From Oceaniglobus trochenteri (GTDB lineage: Bacteria > Pseudomonadota > Alphaproteobacteria > Rhodobacterales > Rhodobacteraceae): a stretch of 64,000 nucleotides of DNA. A program made the translations under genes and the position numbers. The DNA lies in the NCBI RefSeq assembly GCF_020529025.1, contig NZ_JACNMM010000003.1, positions 434,001-498,000 on the forward strand, written 5' to 3'. Below are positions 17,000-27,349 of this stretch, one piece after another (within the stretch, counting starts at the first letter, position 1; each line of letters opens with the position of its first letter). The notes under the pieces were generated by a model that did not search any database, was not told where the DNA came from, and saw only the letters and a program-made list of their open reading frames with translations.

Positions 17000-18748
17000 G
17001 TGTCCCGATCTGAACCCTGGACAGTGCGCAAGACGCGCTGGATGAACCGTTTGCGCGCGCGTCTCAGCACCCTGAGCGCGCCGGCCACCGGCTTTGTCAG
17101 CCAACCGGAACCGCGCACCATCGGCAGCTTCGCGCGGGGGCGGCAGATTTCAGCGGGCAACTTCCTCTTTGCCGGCTACCTGGTCGAGGCGCCTGACACT
17201 GCGATCTGGGATCTGCCGATGCCCGACCTGGCGTTCGAACAGGAACTGCACGGCTTCACCTGGGTCGATGACCTGGCCGCCGTGGGCGATGGGGCCGCGA
17301 ACCTGCGCCAACGCACCTGGACCCACGCCTGGATCGCCCGGTTCGGCAAGGGCACCGGCCCCGGCTGGACGCCCGATCTGACGGGCCGGCGGCTGATCCG
17401 CTGGATTCACCATGCCGTCGTCCTGCTGAACGGCCAGGACAAGACCACGAGCGAGGCCTTCTTCCGTTCGCTGGCGCAGCAGACCAGCTTCCTGGCGCAC
17501 CGCTGGTCGGCGGCCTCGCCGGGCCTGGCGCGGTTCGAGGCACTGACCGGGCTGATCTATGCGGGGATCGCCCTGACCGGCATGGAGCGCCACATCGCCC
17601 CCGCCATCAAGGCCCTGGGCCGCGAATGCGCGGGGCAGATCGATGAGCAAGGCGGCATCCCGACCCGCAATCCCGAGGAACTGATGGAGGTCTTCACCCT
17701 CCTGTCCTGGGTGGCCGCCGCGCTGCGCGAAACCGGGCGCGCCCCCGGGGCCGCCCACCTGGCCGCGATGGAGCGGATCGCCCCCTCGCTGCGCGCCCTG
17801 CGCCACAACGACGGCGGGCTGGCGCGGTTTCACGGCGGCGGGCGCGGGGCCGAGGGGCGTCTGGACCAGGCGCTTGCCGCCTCCGAGGTGAAGGGCGCGA
17901 AGCGGGCAGGGCTGGCCATGGGGTTTGCCCGGCTGTCCCACGGGCGCACCACGCTGATCGTCGATGCCGCCGCACCCCCGGTGCGCGAGGCCAGCGCCCA
18001 TGGCCATGCCAGCACCCTGGCGTTCGAACTGACCTCGGGACGGCGGCCGCTGATCGTGAATTGCGGGTCGGGGCGCACCTTCGGGGAAAAGTGGCGCCGC
18101 GCCGGGCGGGCCACGCCGTCGCATTCCACCGTCGCGCTTGAGGGATATTCCTCGTCGCGCCTCGGGGTTGCCGGGTTGATCTCGGGGCAGAACGCCGAAC
18201 TGCTGGTGGATGCCCCGCGCGACGTGCGCATCGAGATGCGCGACAGCGACCTGTCCTCGGGGCTGATCGCGGGGCATGACGGATACCTGGGCACTCACGG
18301 GCTGACCCATGTGCGCCAGTTGTACCTTAGCTTCGACGGGCGCGGCGTGCAGGGTGAAGACGTATTGGCCACCGTCGAAAAATCCGACGAGCGGCAGTTC
18401 AACCGCGCCCTGGACCAATCCGATCTCAAGGGTATTCCCTTCAAGGTGCGGTTCCATCTGCACCCCGATGTCGATGCCGAGCTTGACATGGGCGGCGCCG
18501 CCGTATCCATGGCGCTGAAAAGCGGTGAAATCTGGGTGTTCCGCCATTCCGGCGATGCGCGCCTGTCGTTGGAGCCTTCGGTCTATCTTGAGCGCGGACG
18601 GCTTGCCCCCCGTGCCACGAAACAGATCGTCTTGTCGGCAATTGCGCTGGATCTGGCCACTCGGGTCAGTTGGACGCTTGCCAAGGCGCAGGATACCCCC
18701 GATACGATCCGCGACCTTGAACGCGACGATCCCGCGTCCGAGGCGTGA
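17000..18748 (+). CDS. Heparinase II/III family protein
   Basis: 582 residues with an N-terminal all-alpha toroid and a C-terminal beta-sandwich domain, as in heparinase II/III proteins. The C-terminal half contains the family block AHGHASTLAFELTSGRRPLIVNCGSGRTFG and HSTVALEGYSSS. No signal peptide is visible, which is common for alphaproteobacterial members. The natural substrate of these proteins is unknown; cell-envelope or exopolysaccharide roles have been suggested for neighbours of this kind. GTG start at 17000 behind a weak AAGGCGAGG; ATG 17042 is an alternative. purH follows 22 bases later, so the two are probably cotranscribed. Confidence 0.9.
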   Translation: MSRSEPWTVRKTRWMNRLRARLSTLSAPATGFVSQPEPRTIGSFARGRQISAGNFLFAGYLVEAPDTAIWDLPMPDLAFEQELHGFTWVDDLAAVGDGAANLRQRTWTHAWIARFGKGTGPGWTPDLTGRRLIRWIHHAVVLLNGQDKTTSEAFFRSLAQQTSFLAHRWSAASPGLARFEALTGLIYAGIALTGMERHIAPAIKALGRECAGQIDEQGGIPTRNPEELMEVFTLLSWVAAALRETGRAPGAAHLAAMERIAPSLRALRHNDGGLARFHGGGRGAEGRLDQALAASEVKGAKRAGLAMGFARLSHGRTTLIVDAAAPPVREASAHGHASTLAFELTSGRRPLIVNCGSGRTFGEKWRRAGRATPSHSTVALEGYSSSRLGVAGLISGQNAELLVDAPRDVRIEMRDSDLSSGLIAGHDGYLGTHGLTHVRQLYLSFDGRGVQGEDVLATVEKSDERQFNRALDQSDLKGIPFKVRFHLHPDVDAELDMGGAAVSMALKSGEIWVFRHSGDARLSLEPSVYLERGRLAPRATKQIVLSAIALDLATRVSWTLAKAQDTPDTIRDLERDDPASEA

Positions 18749-18770
18749 ATTCTGACCTGAAGGACCTGCA

Positions 18771-20357
18771 ATGACCCAAGCCACCCCCATCCGCCGCGCC
18801 CTGCTTTCCGTTTCGGACAAGACCGGACTGGTCGACCTGGCAAGGGCCCTGGCGGGCCAGGGGGTCGAGTTGCTGTCGACCGGGGGGTCGGCGGCGGCGC
18901 TGCGGGATGCCGGGCTGGCGGTGCGCGACGTGGCCGAGGTGACGGGGTTTCCCGAGATGATGGATGGCCGGGTCAAGACGCTGCACCCCATGGTGCATGG
19001 CGGGCTTCTGGCCCTGCGCGACGACGAAGGCCATGTGGCGGCGATGAAGGATCACGGGATCGGCGCGATCGACCTGCTGGTGGTCAACCTCTATCCCTTC
19101 GAGGAGACCGTGGCCAAGGGCGCCGATTACGCCACCTGCGTTGAGAACATCGACATCGGCGGCCCGGCGATGATCCGCGCGGCGGCCAAGAACCACGGCT
19201 TCGTCACCACCATCGTCGATGTGCAGGACTACGATGCCCTGCTGGCGGAAATGGCCGGGAACGACGGGGCCACCACCTATGGCTTCCGTCAGAAGATGGC
19301 GCAGATCGCCTATGGCCGCACCGCTGCCTATGACGCCGCGGTCAGCACCTGGATGGCTGGCGCGCTGGACGATCCCGCACCGCGCCGCCGCGCCGTGGCG
19401 GGCACCCTGGTGCAGACCATGCGCTATGGCGAGAACCCGCACCAGGGCGCGGCCTTCTATGCCGACGGCAGTGCCCGGCCCGGCGTGGCCACGGCGGTGC
19501 AGCACCAGGGCAAGGCGCTGTCCTACAACAACATCAACGATACCGACGCCGCCTTCGAACTGATCTCGGAATTCGCCGATGCCGGTCCGGCCTGTGCGAT
19601 CATCAAGCACGCCAACCCCTGCGGCGTGGCCGAGGGCGCGACCCTGGCCGATGCCTACCGCAAGGCCTTCGATTGCGACCGGACCAGCGCCTTTGGCGGG
19701 ATCATCGCCCTGAACCGTCCGCTGGACGGCGAAACGGCCGAACTTATCAGCGGTATCTTCACCGAAGTGGTCATTGCGCCCGGGGCCGACGACAGCGCGA
19801 TGAGGATTTTTGCAAAGAAGAAGAACCTGCGTCTGCTTACCACCACCGGCCTTGCCGATCCGGCGGCCGCCGGGCGGGTGATCAAGCAGGTGTCGGGCGG
19901 CTACCTGGTGCAGGACAAGGACACGGGCCGCATCACCGCCGATGACCTGAAGGTGGTGACCAAGCGCCAGCCGAGCGCGGCCGAGATGGCCGACCTGCTG
20001 TTCGCCTGGACGGTGGCCAAGCATGTGAAATCCAACGCCATCGTCTATGCCAACGGCGGCGCGACCGTGGGCGTGGGGGCCGGCCAGATGAGCCGGGTCG
20101 ACAGCACCCGCATCGCCGCCCGCAAGGCCCAGGACATGGCCGAGGCGATGGGCCTTGAGGCGCCGCTGACCCGGGGTTCGGTTGCCGCGTCGGATGCCTT
20201 CTTTCCCTTCCCCGACGGCCTTCTGACCGTGGCCGAGGCGGGGGCCACGGCGGTGATCCAGCCGGGCGGCTCCATGCGCGACGACGAGGTGATCGCCGCC
20301 GCCGACGAGGCCGGGTTGGCCATGGTCTTTACCGGCATGCGGCATTTCCGGCACTGA
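18771..20357 (+). CDS. purH: Bifunctional AICAR formyltransferase/IMP cyclohydrolase PurH
   Basis: 528 residues. The N-terminal IMP cyclohydrolase (MGS-like) domain begins [20 protein letters not shown] and includes [16 protein letters not shown]. The C-terminal transformylase domain includes [11 protein letters not shown] and [20 protein letters not shown]. It performs the last two steps of IMP synthesis: formylation of AICAR by 10-formyl-THF, then ring closure. The length is normal. lspA begins one base after the stop codon, so the two genes form a tight operon. Confidence 0.98.
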   Translation: MTQATPIRRALLSVSDKTGLVDLARALAGQGVELLSTGGSAAALRDAGLAVRDVAEVTGFPEMMDGRVKTLHPMVHGGLLALRDDEGHVAAMKDHGIGAIDLLVVNLYPFEETVAKGADYATCVENIDIGGPAMIRAAAKNHGFVTTIVDVQDYDALLAEMAGNDGATTYGFRQKMAQIAYGRTAAYDAAVSTWMAGALDDPAPRRRAVAGTLVQTMRYGENPHQGAAFYADGSARPGVATAVQHQGKALSYNNINDTDAAFELISEFADAGPACAIIKHANPCGVAEGATLADAYRKAFDCDRTSAFGGIIALNRPLDGETAELISGIFTEVVIAPGADDSAMRIFAKKKNLRLLTTTGLADPAAAGRVIKQVSGGYLVQDKDTGRITADDLKVVTKRQPSAAEMADLLFAWTVAKHVKSNAIVYANGGATVGVGAGQMSRVDSTRIAARKAQDMAEAMGLEAPLTRGSVAASDAFFPFPDGLLTVAEAGATAVIQPGGSMRDDEVIAAADEAGLAMVFTGMRHFRH

Positions 20358-20358
20358 C

Positions 20359-20844
20359 ATGGGGGTGCTGTTCAAGACCGCCGCCTATGTCTTCGTGATC
20401 GACCAGATCAGCAAATACCTGGTCGTTCACATGATGAACCTTGCCTCGGTCGGGTCGATCGACGTTCTGCCGCCCTTCCTGAACCTGCGGATGGCCTGGA
20501 ACCGGGGCGTGAACTTCGGACTGTTTTCCAGCGACGAGAACGTCATGCGCTGGGTTCTGATCGCCGTGGCGCTGGTGATCACTGCCTGGGTCGTTGTCTG
20601 GATGCGGCGTGAAAAGGCCGGACGCAAGGCGCTGATTTCTGCCGGTTTCCTGGTGGGTGGGGCCCTTGGCAACGTGGTGGACCGTCTGATTTACGGGGCC
20701 GTGGCGGATTTTCTGAACATGTCCTGCTGCGGGATCGAGAACCCCTATGCCTTCAACGTCGCCGACATCGCCATCTTTGCGGGCGCGCTGGGGCTGGTGC
20801 TGTTCACCGGGACATCGGGAAAGAAGAAGAAAGGCGGCGCGTGA
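20359..20844 (+). CDS. lspA: Lipoprotein signal peptidase II (LspA)
   Basis: 161 residues with four transmembrane helices. All family motifs are present: [33 protein letters not shown] and FNVADIAIF, the last two carrying the catalytic aspartates. It removes signal peptides from prolipoproteins in the inner membrane; MepA and the DUF3035 protein in this window are likely substrates. A lysine-rich C-terminus (GKKKKGGA) follows the last helix. Translation is probably coupled to purH. Confidence 0.98.
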   Translation: MGVLFKTAAYVFVIDQISKYLVVHMMNLASVGSIDVLPPFLNLRMAWNRGVNFGLFSSDENVMRWVLIAVALVITAWVVVWMRREKAGRKALISAGFLVGGALGNVVDRLIYGAVADFLNMSCCGIENPYAFNVADIAIFAGALGLVLFTGTSGKKKKGGA

Positions 20845-20916
20845 GCGGCGCAAAATGCCCGTGACGGGCTGGCGGGGATCGGTTACACCAACCGCCAAGG
20901 AATATGGGAGGCGCGG

Positions 20917-21450
20917 ATGACCACGGGCGCGACACTTTTCAGGATCGGAGCCGGGATCATGGCTCTTGGCCTGTTGATCGGCTGTGGCGGGGCGGATCAG
21001 CCCCGGCTGCTGAACCTGAAGAAATCGGGCAGCGGGCCCGACGAATTCGCCATCCTGCCCACCAAGACCCTTGAGGCCCCCGAGGATTACGCGGCCCTGC
21101 CCGCGCCCACGCCCGGCGGCGCCAACCTGACCGATCCGACGCCTAAGGCCGATGCCGTGGCGGCCCTGGGCGGCGATCCGCGCCGTCTGTCGGGGGGCGG
21201 GCTGAACGATGGCGCGCTGGTCAGCCACACCACCCGTTTCGGGGTGAAGCCGGACATCCGCCAGGAACTGGCCGAGATCGACCTGCAATACCGCCGCGAC
21301 AACGACGGGCGCTTGCTGGAGCGGCTGTTCAACGTGAACGTCTATTTCAAGGCCTACCGCAAGTTCGAGCTGGACCAGTACCGCGAGCTTGAGAGGTTCC
21401 GCCGTGCCGGCGTGCGCACGCCCGCCGTGCCGCCCGATCCGGCCCGCTGA
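20917..21450 (+). CDS. DUF3035 lipoprotein
   Basis: 177 residues. The N-terminal hydrophobic stretch with LLIGCGG is a lipobox, so this is a predicted lipoprotein. The mature part is proline-rich and low-complexity (about residues 40-110), then a more ordered C-terminal part containing RFGVKPDIRQELAEIDLQYRRD. The family is restricted to alphaproteobacteria, with unknown function and sometimes annotated as beta-barrel-assembly-associated. Good ribosome site (GGGAGGCGCGG) before the ATG. Upstream of the M16 peptidase pair on the same strand, 91 bases away. Confidence 0.88.
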   Translation: MTTGATLFRIGAGIMALGLLIGCGGADQPRLLNLKKSGSGPDEFAILPTKTLEAPEDYAALPAPTPGGANLTDPTPKADAVAALGGDPRRLSGGGLNDGALVSHTTRFGVKPDIRQELAEIDLQYRRDNDGRLLERLFNVNVYFKAYRKFELDQYRELERFRRAGVRTPAVPPDPAR

Positions 21451-21541
21451 GCGCCGGTTCTGTCACGTCCGCGTGCGCGGGGTTGAAGCGGGCCGGGCTC
21501 TGCGCACATAACCCGCAGAGATATTGCCCGAAGGAGCCCCC

Positions 21542-22894
21542 ATGCGCCGCCTGTCCCGTGTCTTTCCGACGCTTGCCCTGATCGTTGCGCCGCTTGCGGC
21601 CCTGGCTGCCGACCCCACCACCTTTACCCTGGACAACGGGCTTGAGGTGGTGGTGATCGAGGATCACCGCGCGCCGGTGGTGGTGCAGATGGTGTGGTAC
21701 AAGGTGGGCGCGGCGGATGAGCCGCCGGGCGTGTCGGGCATTGCCCATTACCTGGAACACCTGATGTTCAAGGGCACCGACGACATGGCGCCGGGCGAAT
21801 TTTCCGATATGGTGGCCGCCAATGGCGGTTCGGACAATGCTTTCACCGGGCAGGATTACACCGCCTATCACCAGCGTGTGGCGGCCAACCGCCTGGAACT
21901 TATGATGAAGATGGAAGCCGACCGGATGCGCGATCTGCAACTGGACGGCACCGACATCCTGACCGAACGCCAGGTGGTGCTGGAGGAGCGCAACCAGCGC
22001 ACCGAAAGCGACCCGGGCGCCTTGTTCAGCGAACAGCGCAGTGCGGCGCAGTACCAGAACCACCCCTACGGCATCCCGGTGATCGGCTGGAAGCACGAGA
22101 TGTCGTCGCTGACGCTGGAGGATGCGCTGTCGTTCTATCGCACCTATTACGCCCCCAACAACGCGGTGCTGGTGGTGGCGGGCGATGTGGACCCGGCCGA
22201 GGTGAAGACCCTGGCCGAAACCTATTACGGCGTTCTGGCCCCCACCGAAGACCTGCCCGAACGCATGCGCCCGCAGGAGCCTCCGCAACTGGCCGAACGT
22301 CGGCTGACCTTCGAAGACCCGCGCGTGGCCCAACCCTATGTGATCCGCACCTACCTGGCGCCCGAGCGCGATGCCGGGGCGCAGGAAAAGGCCGCCGCGC
22401 TGACCATGCTGGCCGAGGTTCTGGGCGGATCGTCGCAGACATCGGAACTGGGCCGCCGGTTGCAGTTCGAGGAGAAGACCGCGCTTTACACCTCGGCCTT
22501 CTACAGCGGCGTGTCCTACGATGACACGACCTTCGGCCTTGTGGTGGTGCCCGCCCCGGGCGTCAGCCTGCAAGAGGCCGAGGATGCGCTGGACCGCGAA
22601 ATCGCGGCCTTCCTTGAACGCGGGGTGGACGGCGAACAGTTGGAGCGGATCAAGATGCAGCTTCGCGCGGCGCTGATCTATGGCGAGGATTCGGTGCAGT
22701 CGCGGGCGCAGAACTATGGCTCGGCCCTGACCAGCGGCCTGACGCTGGAGGATGTCGAGGCCTGGCCCGAGATCCTTCAGGCCGTGACGGCGGATGACAT
22801 CATCGCCGCCGGACGCGAGGTGTTCAACCGCAACAATGCCGTCACGGGCTGGCTGAAGGCCCCCGAAACCGCCGCGACGGAGGTATCGCAATGA
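21542..22894 (+). CDS. M16 family zinc metallopeptidase (catalytic subunit)
   Basis: 450 residues with a signal peptide ending ALAA, then the inverted zinc motif HYLEH in GIAHYLEHLMFKGTDD (about residue 74), with further glutamates downstream as the third ligand. M16 peptidases (pitrilysin/mitochondrial processing peptidase type) degrade small peptides inside a two-lobed chamber; this one should act in the periplasm. ATG 21542 follows GAAGGAG, and the TTG at 21524 is rejected. It overlaps the next gene by ATGA, and that partner lacks the zinc motif, the usual arrangement of heterodimeric bacterial M16 enzymes. Confidence 0.94.
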   Translation: MRRLSRVFPTLALIVAPLAALAADPTTFTLDNGLEVVVIEDHRAPVVVQMVWYKVGAADEPPGVSGIAHYLEHLMFKGTDDMAPGEFSDMVAANGGSDNAFTGQDYTAYHQRVAANRLELMMKMEADRMRDLQLDGTDILTERQVVLEERNQRTESDPGALFSEQRSAAQYQNHPYGIPVIGWKHEMSSLTLEDALSFYRTYYAPNNAVLVVAGDVDPAEVKTLAETYYGVLAPTEDLPERMRPQEPPQLAERRLTFEDPRVAQPYVIRTYLAPERDAGAQEKAAALTMLAEVLGGSSQTSELGRRLQFEEKTALYTSAFYSGVSYDDTTFGLVVVPAPGVSLQEAEDALDREIAAFLERGVDGEQLERIKMQLRAALIYGEDSVQSRAQNYGSALTSGLTLEDVEAWPEILQAVTADDIIAAGREVFNRNNAVTGWLKAPETAATEVSQ

Positions 22895-24204
22895 TCCGTT
22901 TCGTCTTCACCCTGGCCCTCGCGACGCTGGCGGCCCTTCCCCTGCGGGCCGAGGTCGATATCCAGAAGGTCACATCGCCCGGCGGCATCACCGCCTGGCT
23001 GGTCGAGGAACGTTCGATCCCCTTCACCGCGCTGGAAATCCGGTTCAAGGGCGGCGCGTCGCTGGATCGCGCGGGCAAGCGCGGATCGGTCAACCTGATG
23101 ATGGGGCTGCTTGAGGAAGGCACCGGCGATCTGGATGCCCAGGGCTTTGCCGCCGCGCGGGAATCGCTGGCTGCCAGCTACGGTTTCGATGCCTGGAATG
23201 ACGCGGTGTCGGTGTCGGCGCAGTTCCTGACCGAGAACCGCGATGATGCGGTGGCCCTGCTGCGCCGGGCGCTGGTCGAACCCAGCTTCGACCAGGTGGC
23301 GCTGGACAGGGTGCGCGAACAGGTGCTGTCCAGCCTGCGCTCGGACGCCACCGATCCGGGCAGCATCGCCTCGGAAACCGCGTCTCGGCTGGCCTGGGGC
23401 GATCATCCCTATGGATCGGATGCCAGTGGCACCATCGAATCGGTCAACGCCCTGACCCGCGAGGATATCGTGCAGGCCCATGACGACGTGCTGGTGCGTG
23501 ACCGGCTGTTCGTGGGCGCGGTGGGCGACATCACCCCCGAGGCACTGGGCAAGCTGCTGGACGACCTGCTGGGCGGGTTGCCGCAATCGGGCGCGCCGCT
23601 GGCGGGGCCCGCCGCCTATCTGGGCGAACCGGGGGTGACGGTGGTGCCCTTTGACACGCCGCAATCGGTGATCGTCTTCGGCCATGAGGGCATCGCCCGC
23701 GACGACCCCGATTTCTTTCCGGCCTTCGTGGTGAACCAGATCTTCGGCGGCGGCAACTTCTCGTCCCGCCTGATGACCGAGGTGCGCGAAAAGCGCGGGT
23801 TGACCTATGGCATCGGCAGCTATCTGGCGACCTACGACAACGGCCATGCCCTGCTGGGGCAGGCCTCGACCGCGAACGAAAGGGCCGGTGAGACGGTGCA
23901 GGTCGTGCGCGACGAATGGGCCCGTCTGGCGAAGGAAGGCGTGACGCAGGAAGAACTGGACGCCGCCAAGACCTATCTGACCGGCGCCTATCCGCTGCGC
24001 TTTGACGGCAACGGGCGCATCGCCGCGCAACTGGTGGGCATGCAGATGGAGGGGCTGGGGCTGGACTACATCGTCACGCGCAACGACATGGTGAATGCCG
24101 TGACGCTGGAGGATGCCAACAGGGTGGCAAAACGGCTGTACCGGCCCGAGGATCTGCACTTTGTCATAGTCGGCCGCCCCGAGGGTGTGACCGCCACCCG
24201 GTAG
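22891..24204 (+). CDS. M16 family protein lacking the zinc motif (partner subunit)
   Basis: 437 residues with a signal peptide ([13 protein letters not shown]). Where the active paralogue has HYLEH, this protein has the sequence [16 protein letters not shown], with no HxxEH, so it should be catalytically inactive. It retains the C-terminal glycine-rich and arginine/tyrosine region ([16 protein letters not shown]) that contacts substrate in the alpha-type subunit. By analogy with mitochondrial processing peptidase and paired bacterial enzymes, it probably forms a heterodimer with the preceding gene product. Confidence 0.93.
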   Translation: MIRFVFTLALATLAALPLRAEVDIQKVTSPGGITAWLVEERSIPFTALEIRFKGGASLDRAGKRGSVNLMMGLLEEGTGDLDAQGFAAARESLAASYGFDAWNDAVSVSAQFLTENRDDAVALLRRALVEPSFDQVALDRVREQVLSSLRSDATDPGSIASETASRLAWGDHPYGSDASGTIESVNALTREDIVQAHDDVLVRDRLFVGAVGDITPEALGKLLDDLLGGLPQSGAPLAGPAAYLGEPGVTVVPFDTPQSVIVFGHEGIARDDPDFFPAFVVNQIFGGGNFSSRLMTEVREKRGLTYGIGSYLATYDNGHALLGQASTANERAGETVQVVRDEWARLAKEGVTQEELDAAKTYLTGAYPLRFDGNGRIAAQLVGMQMEGLGLDYIVTRNDMVNAVTLEDANRVAKRLYRPEDLHFVIVGRPEGVTATR

Positions 24205-24253
24205 AAGATTTGGCCATGGTCGAATCAAAGGTGGCCATGCTAGGGCTTGTGGC

Positions 24254-26122
24254 ATGGCAGTGACACAACCCCACATGAGCGATAACCACCCCGTCATCCG
24301 ACAGCTGGACGACGCCGCGATAAACCGCATCGCGGCGGGCGAGGTGGTGGAGCGCCCGGCCTCGGCGGTCAAGGAACTGGTGGAAAACGCGCTGGATGCC
24401 GGCGCGCGGCGCATCGAGGTGGCCTATGCCGACGGCGGCAAGAGCCTGATCCGCGTCACCGACGACGGCTGCGGCATCGACGCCGAGGCGCTGCCCCTGG
24501 CGCTTTCGCGCCATGCCACCAGCAAGATCGACGGCTCGGATCTTCTGAACATCCACACCTTCGGGTTTCGCGGCGAGGCGCTGCCGTCGCTGGGGGCCGT
24601 GGGGCGGCTGACGCTGACCTCGCGCGTGGCGGGGGGCATGGGGGCCTGCCTGTCGGTCAGCGGCGGCGTGGCCAGCGCGGTGCGCCCGGCCGCCCTGGGC
24701 GGCGGTACGGTGGCCGAGCTGCGCGATCTGTTCCATGCCACGCCCGCCCGCCTGAAGTTCATGCGCAGCGACCGGGCCGAGGCACAGGCCATCGGCGACG
24801 TGGTAAAACGCCTGGCCATGGCGGAACCCTTCGTCAGTTTCGTGCTGCGCGACGTGACGGGAGGCGGCGAGGGGCGCGTGGTGCTGCGGGCCGATGCCGG
24901 CACCGGCGATCTGTTCGATGCGTTGCACGGACGGCTGGCGCGGATCATCGGCAGTGATTTCGCGCAGAACGCGCTGCGGATCGAGGCCGAGCGTGAGGGG
25001 CTGAGCCTGACCGGCTATGCCGCGCTGCCCACCTATTCGCGCGGGTCGGCCAGCACGCAGTATCTGTTCGTCAACGGCCGCCCGGTGCGCGACAAGCTTC
25101 TGCATGGTGCGCTGCGCGGGGCCTACCAGGATTTCCTGAGCCGCGAGAGGCATCCGGCGGCGGTGCTGTTCCTCGACTGCGATCCGCAACTGGTGGATGT
25201 GAACGTGCATCCGGCCAAATCCGAGGTGCGGTTCCGCGATCCGGGTGTGGCGCGCGGCCTGATCGTTTCGGGCCTGCGCCATGCGCTGGCCGGGGCGGGG
25301 CACCGGGCCTCGACCACGGTGGCGGGGGCGACGCTGGGTGCCATGCGCTCCGAGGTGGTGGAGCCGCGGGTCTATCAGATGGACCGGCCCTCGGCGGGGG
25401 CGCTGCGCCAGTCCCACGCGGCCCAGGCGCCGGGCTTCGGAGAGGCGCTGCCGGTGATGGCGCGGGCCTCATCGCTCCCTGACGGTCGCTCTTCGCAGGA
25501 GGGCGCACCGCTTGAAGAGCGACCGTCAGGGAGCGATGAGAGCTTCCCGTTGGGTGCGGCGCGCGGGCAGGTGCACGAGAATTACATCATCGCCCAGACC
25601 GCCGACGGCATGGTCATCGTCGATCAGCACGCCGCACACGAACGGCTGGTCTATGAAAAGCTGAAACGCCAGATGGCCGAGAACGGCGTGGCGGCGCAGG
25701 CGCTGCTGATCCCCGAGATCGTCGAACTTTCCGAGGGCGACGCGGCGCGGCTGATGGAACTGGCCGAGGAATTCGCCCGCCTTGGCCTTGGCATCGAACC
25801 TTTCGGTGGCGGCGCCGTGGCGGTGCGCGAGACGCCTGCCATCCTTGGCACCGTCAACGCCGAGGCGATGCTGCGCGACATCCTGGACGAGTTGGACGAT
25901 CTGGGATCGAGCGCCATGGTCCAGACCCGGATCGAGGCCGTGCTGAGCCGGATCGCCTGTCACGGGTCCATCCGCTCGGGCCGCTGGATGCGCCCCGAAG
26001 AGATGAACGCCCTGCTGCGCGAGATGGAGGCCACCCCCCATTCCGGCCAGTGCAACCACGGCCGCCCCACCTACGTCGAGTTGAAGCTGGCGGATATCGA
26101 GCGGTTGTTCGGGCGGACATGA
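24254..26122 (+). CDS. mutL: DNA mismatch repair protein MutL, endonuclease type
   Basis: 622 residues. The GHKL ATPase motifs are NALDAGA, DDGCGID and [10 protein letters not shown]. The C-terminal domain has the metal-binding endonuclease motif [12 protein letters not shown] (DQHAx2Ex4E) starting at Asp457, so this MutL should nick DNA itself, unlike the E. coli protein. A variable linker (about residues 330-435) separates the domains; in it, codons 405-429 are formed by a perfect 27-bp inverted repeat. Starts at ATG 24254 or 24275; neither has a strong ribosome site. Overlaps rmuC by ATGA. Confidence 0.97.
   Translation: MAVTQPHMSDNHPVIRQLDDAAINRIAAGEVVERPASAVKELVENALDAGARRIEVAYADGGKSLIRVTDDGCGIDAEALPLALSRHATSKIDGSDLLNIHTFGFRGEALPSLGAVGRLTLTSRVAGGMGACLSVSGGVASAVRPAALGGGTVAELRDLFHATPARLKFMRSDRAEAQAIGDVVKRLAMAEPFVSFVLRDVTGGGEGRVVLRADAGTGDLFDALHGRLARIIGSDFAQNALRIEAEREGLSLTGYAALPTYSRGSASTQYLFVNGRPVRDKLLHGALRGAYQDFLSRERHPAAVLFLDCDPQLVDVNVHPAKSEVRFRDPGVARGLIVSGLRHALAGAGHRASTTVAGATLGAMRSEVVEPRVYQMDRPSAGALRQSHAAQAPGFGEALPVMARASSLPDGRSSQEGAPLEERPSGSDESFPLGAARGQVHENYIIAQTADGMVIVDQHAAHERLVYEKLKRQMAENGVAAQALLIPEIVELSEGDAARLMELAEEFARLGLGIEPFGGGAVAVRETPAILGTVNAEAMLRDILDELDDLGSSAMVQTRIEAVLSRIACHGSIRSGRWMRPEEMNALLREMEATPHSGQCNHGRPTYVELKLADIERLFGRT
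25468..25540. repeat. Perfect 27-bp inverted repeat with 19-base loop inside mutL
   Basis: Left arm 25468-25494 (begins CTCATCGCTCCCTGACGGTC) and right arm 25514-25540 (begins GAAGAGCGACCGTCAGGGAG) are exact reverse complements across all 27 positions. The loop is 25495-25513. The element stays in the mutL frame and encodes a serine-, glutamate- and proline-rich stretch ([11 protein letters not shown] and so on) in the interdomain linker. Neither flank extends the pairing. No other copy was found by eye in this window. No transposase or target-site duplication is visible. Confidence 0.97.
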
Positions 26123-27282
26123 TCACCCTTGGCGACCGGAGCTTCGATCCCGGCGATCCCGTGACCCTGGCCCTTGTGGTGGCGGCCTTGCTGGCCCTTC
26201 TGGTCGTGATCCTGGTGGTGGTGACCCTGCGGCGCGCCGGGCGCACGGCCCGGATGCTGGCCCCCCTGGCCCAGCAGCTTCAGTACATGAACCAGCGGGT
26301 GCAGGCCCTGGGCGATGGCCAGCAACAGCTGAGCGGCAATCTGACCGGCGTGGCCGAGGCCCAGGCCGCCGCCCAGGCCCGCACGCTGCACCTGATGGAA
26401 ACCCGGCTGGCCGAAGTGGGCGAGCGGATGGATCGGAACCTCACCGGATCGGCCACCCGCACGGCGCAATCCCTGGGCGAATTGCAGCAGCGCCTGAAGA
26501 CGATCGACCGCGCCCAGGCGAATATCGAGAAGCTGTCGGGCAATGTCCTGTCGTTGCAGGATATCCTGAGCAACAAGCAGACCCGCGGTGCCTTTGGCGA
26601 AATCCAGTTGCACGACATCGTCGGCAAGGCGCTGCCCAGCGACAGTTTCACCTGGCAGGCCACGCTTTCCAACGGGCGGCGGGCCGATTGCCTGATCCAC
26701 CTTCCCAAACCGCCCGGCCCCATCGTGATCGACAGCAAGTTCCCGCTGGATGCCTATGAGGCGCTGCGCCGGGCCGAAAGCGACCATGAGAAACGCGCGG
26801 CCGTGGCCGGAATGCGCACGGCGGTGCGCGCCCATGTCCGGGCGATCTCGGAGAAATACATCCTTGAGGGCGAAACCGCCGACGGGGCGCTGATGTTCCT
26901 GCCCTCGGAAGCGGTCTATGCCGAGCTGCACGCCAATTTCCCCGAACTGGTGCGCGAGGGTTTCGATGCCCGGGTCTGGATCGTGTCGCCCACCACCTGC
27001 ATGGCGACCCTGAACACCATGCGCGCCATCCTGAAGGACGCGCGCATGCGCGAACAGGCCGGGGCAATCCGCCGGACCCTGAAGCAGTTGCACCGCGACA
27101 TGGAGCTGGTGGTGGGCCGGGTCGAGAAGCTGAACACCCATTTCAACCAGGCCCGGGCCGATCTTGACGGCATCGGCACGGCAGCTGAACGGGCGGGCAA
27201 GCGGGCGGCGCGGCTGGACAATTTCGACTTCGAGGAGGTCGAGCCGGCCACCATCCTGCCGGGCGGTGACGGGCGCGCCTGA
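26119..27282 (+). CDS. rmuC: DNA recombination protein RmuC
   Basis: 387 residues. An N-terminal transmembrane anchor ([21 protein letters not shown]) is followed by a long coiled coil rich in Gln and Ala (about residues 55-165). The nuclease-like domain carries [28 protein letters not shown] and [14 protein letters not shown], all RmuC signatures. RmuC proteins limit inversions at short repeats in E. coli. Cotranscribed with mutL, start ATG within the mutL stop (ATGA); this linkage of two genome-stability genes may be functional. Confidence 0.95.
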   Translation: MITLGDRSFDPGDPVTLALVVAALLALLVVILVVVTLRRAGRTARMLAPLAQQLQYMNQRVQALGDGQQQLSGNLTGVAEAQAAAQARTLHLMETRLAEVGERMDRNLTGSATRTAQSLGELQQRLKTIDRAQANIEKLSGNVLSLQDILSNKQTRGAFGEIQLHDIVGKALPSDSFTWQATLSNGRRADCLIHLPKPPGPIVIDSKFPLDAYEALRRAESDHEKRAAVAGMRTAVRAHVRAISEKYILEGETADGALMFLPSEAVYAELHANFPELVREGFDARVWIVSPTTCMATLNTMRAILKDARMREQAGAIRRTLKQLHRDMELVVGRVEKLNTHFNQARADLDGIGTAAERAGKRAARLDNFDFEEVEPATILPGGDGRA

Positions 27283-27318
27283 AGCAGCGGCACCCCCCCG
27301 GGGCAGGCGTCGGGATTT

Positions 27319-27340
27319 GAGTATTTTCGGCAAGAAAGAG
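27319..27340 (+). repeat. Dispersed 3'-end element, copy after rmuC
   Basis: GAGTATTTTCGGCAAGAAAG followed by AG, 36 bases after the rmuC stop and just before the convergent chrR stop. It differs from the smpB copy (9091) by one base. A short CCCCCCGGGG run precedes it. Confidence 0.65.
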
Positions 27341-27349
27341 CCAGGCCGG

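Noticed and set aside
25468-25540. Insertion sequence or transposon end inside mutL
   Set aside because: There is no transposase, no target-site duplication and the reading frame is intact; it is classed as a palindrome of unknown origin.
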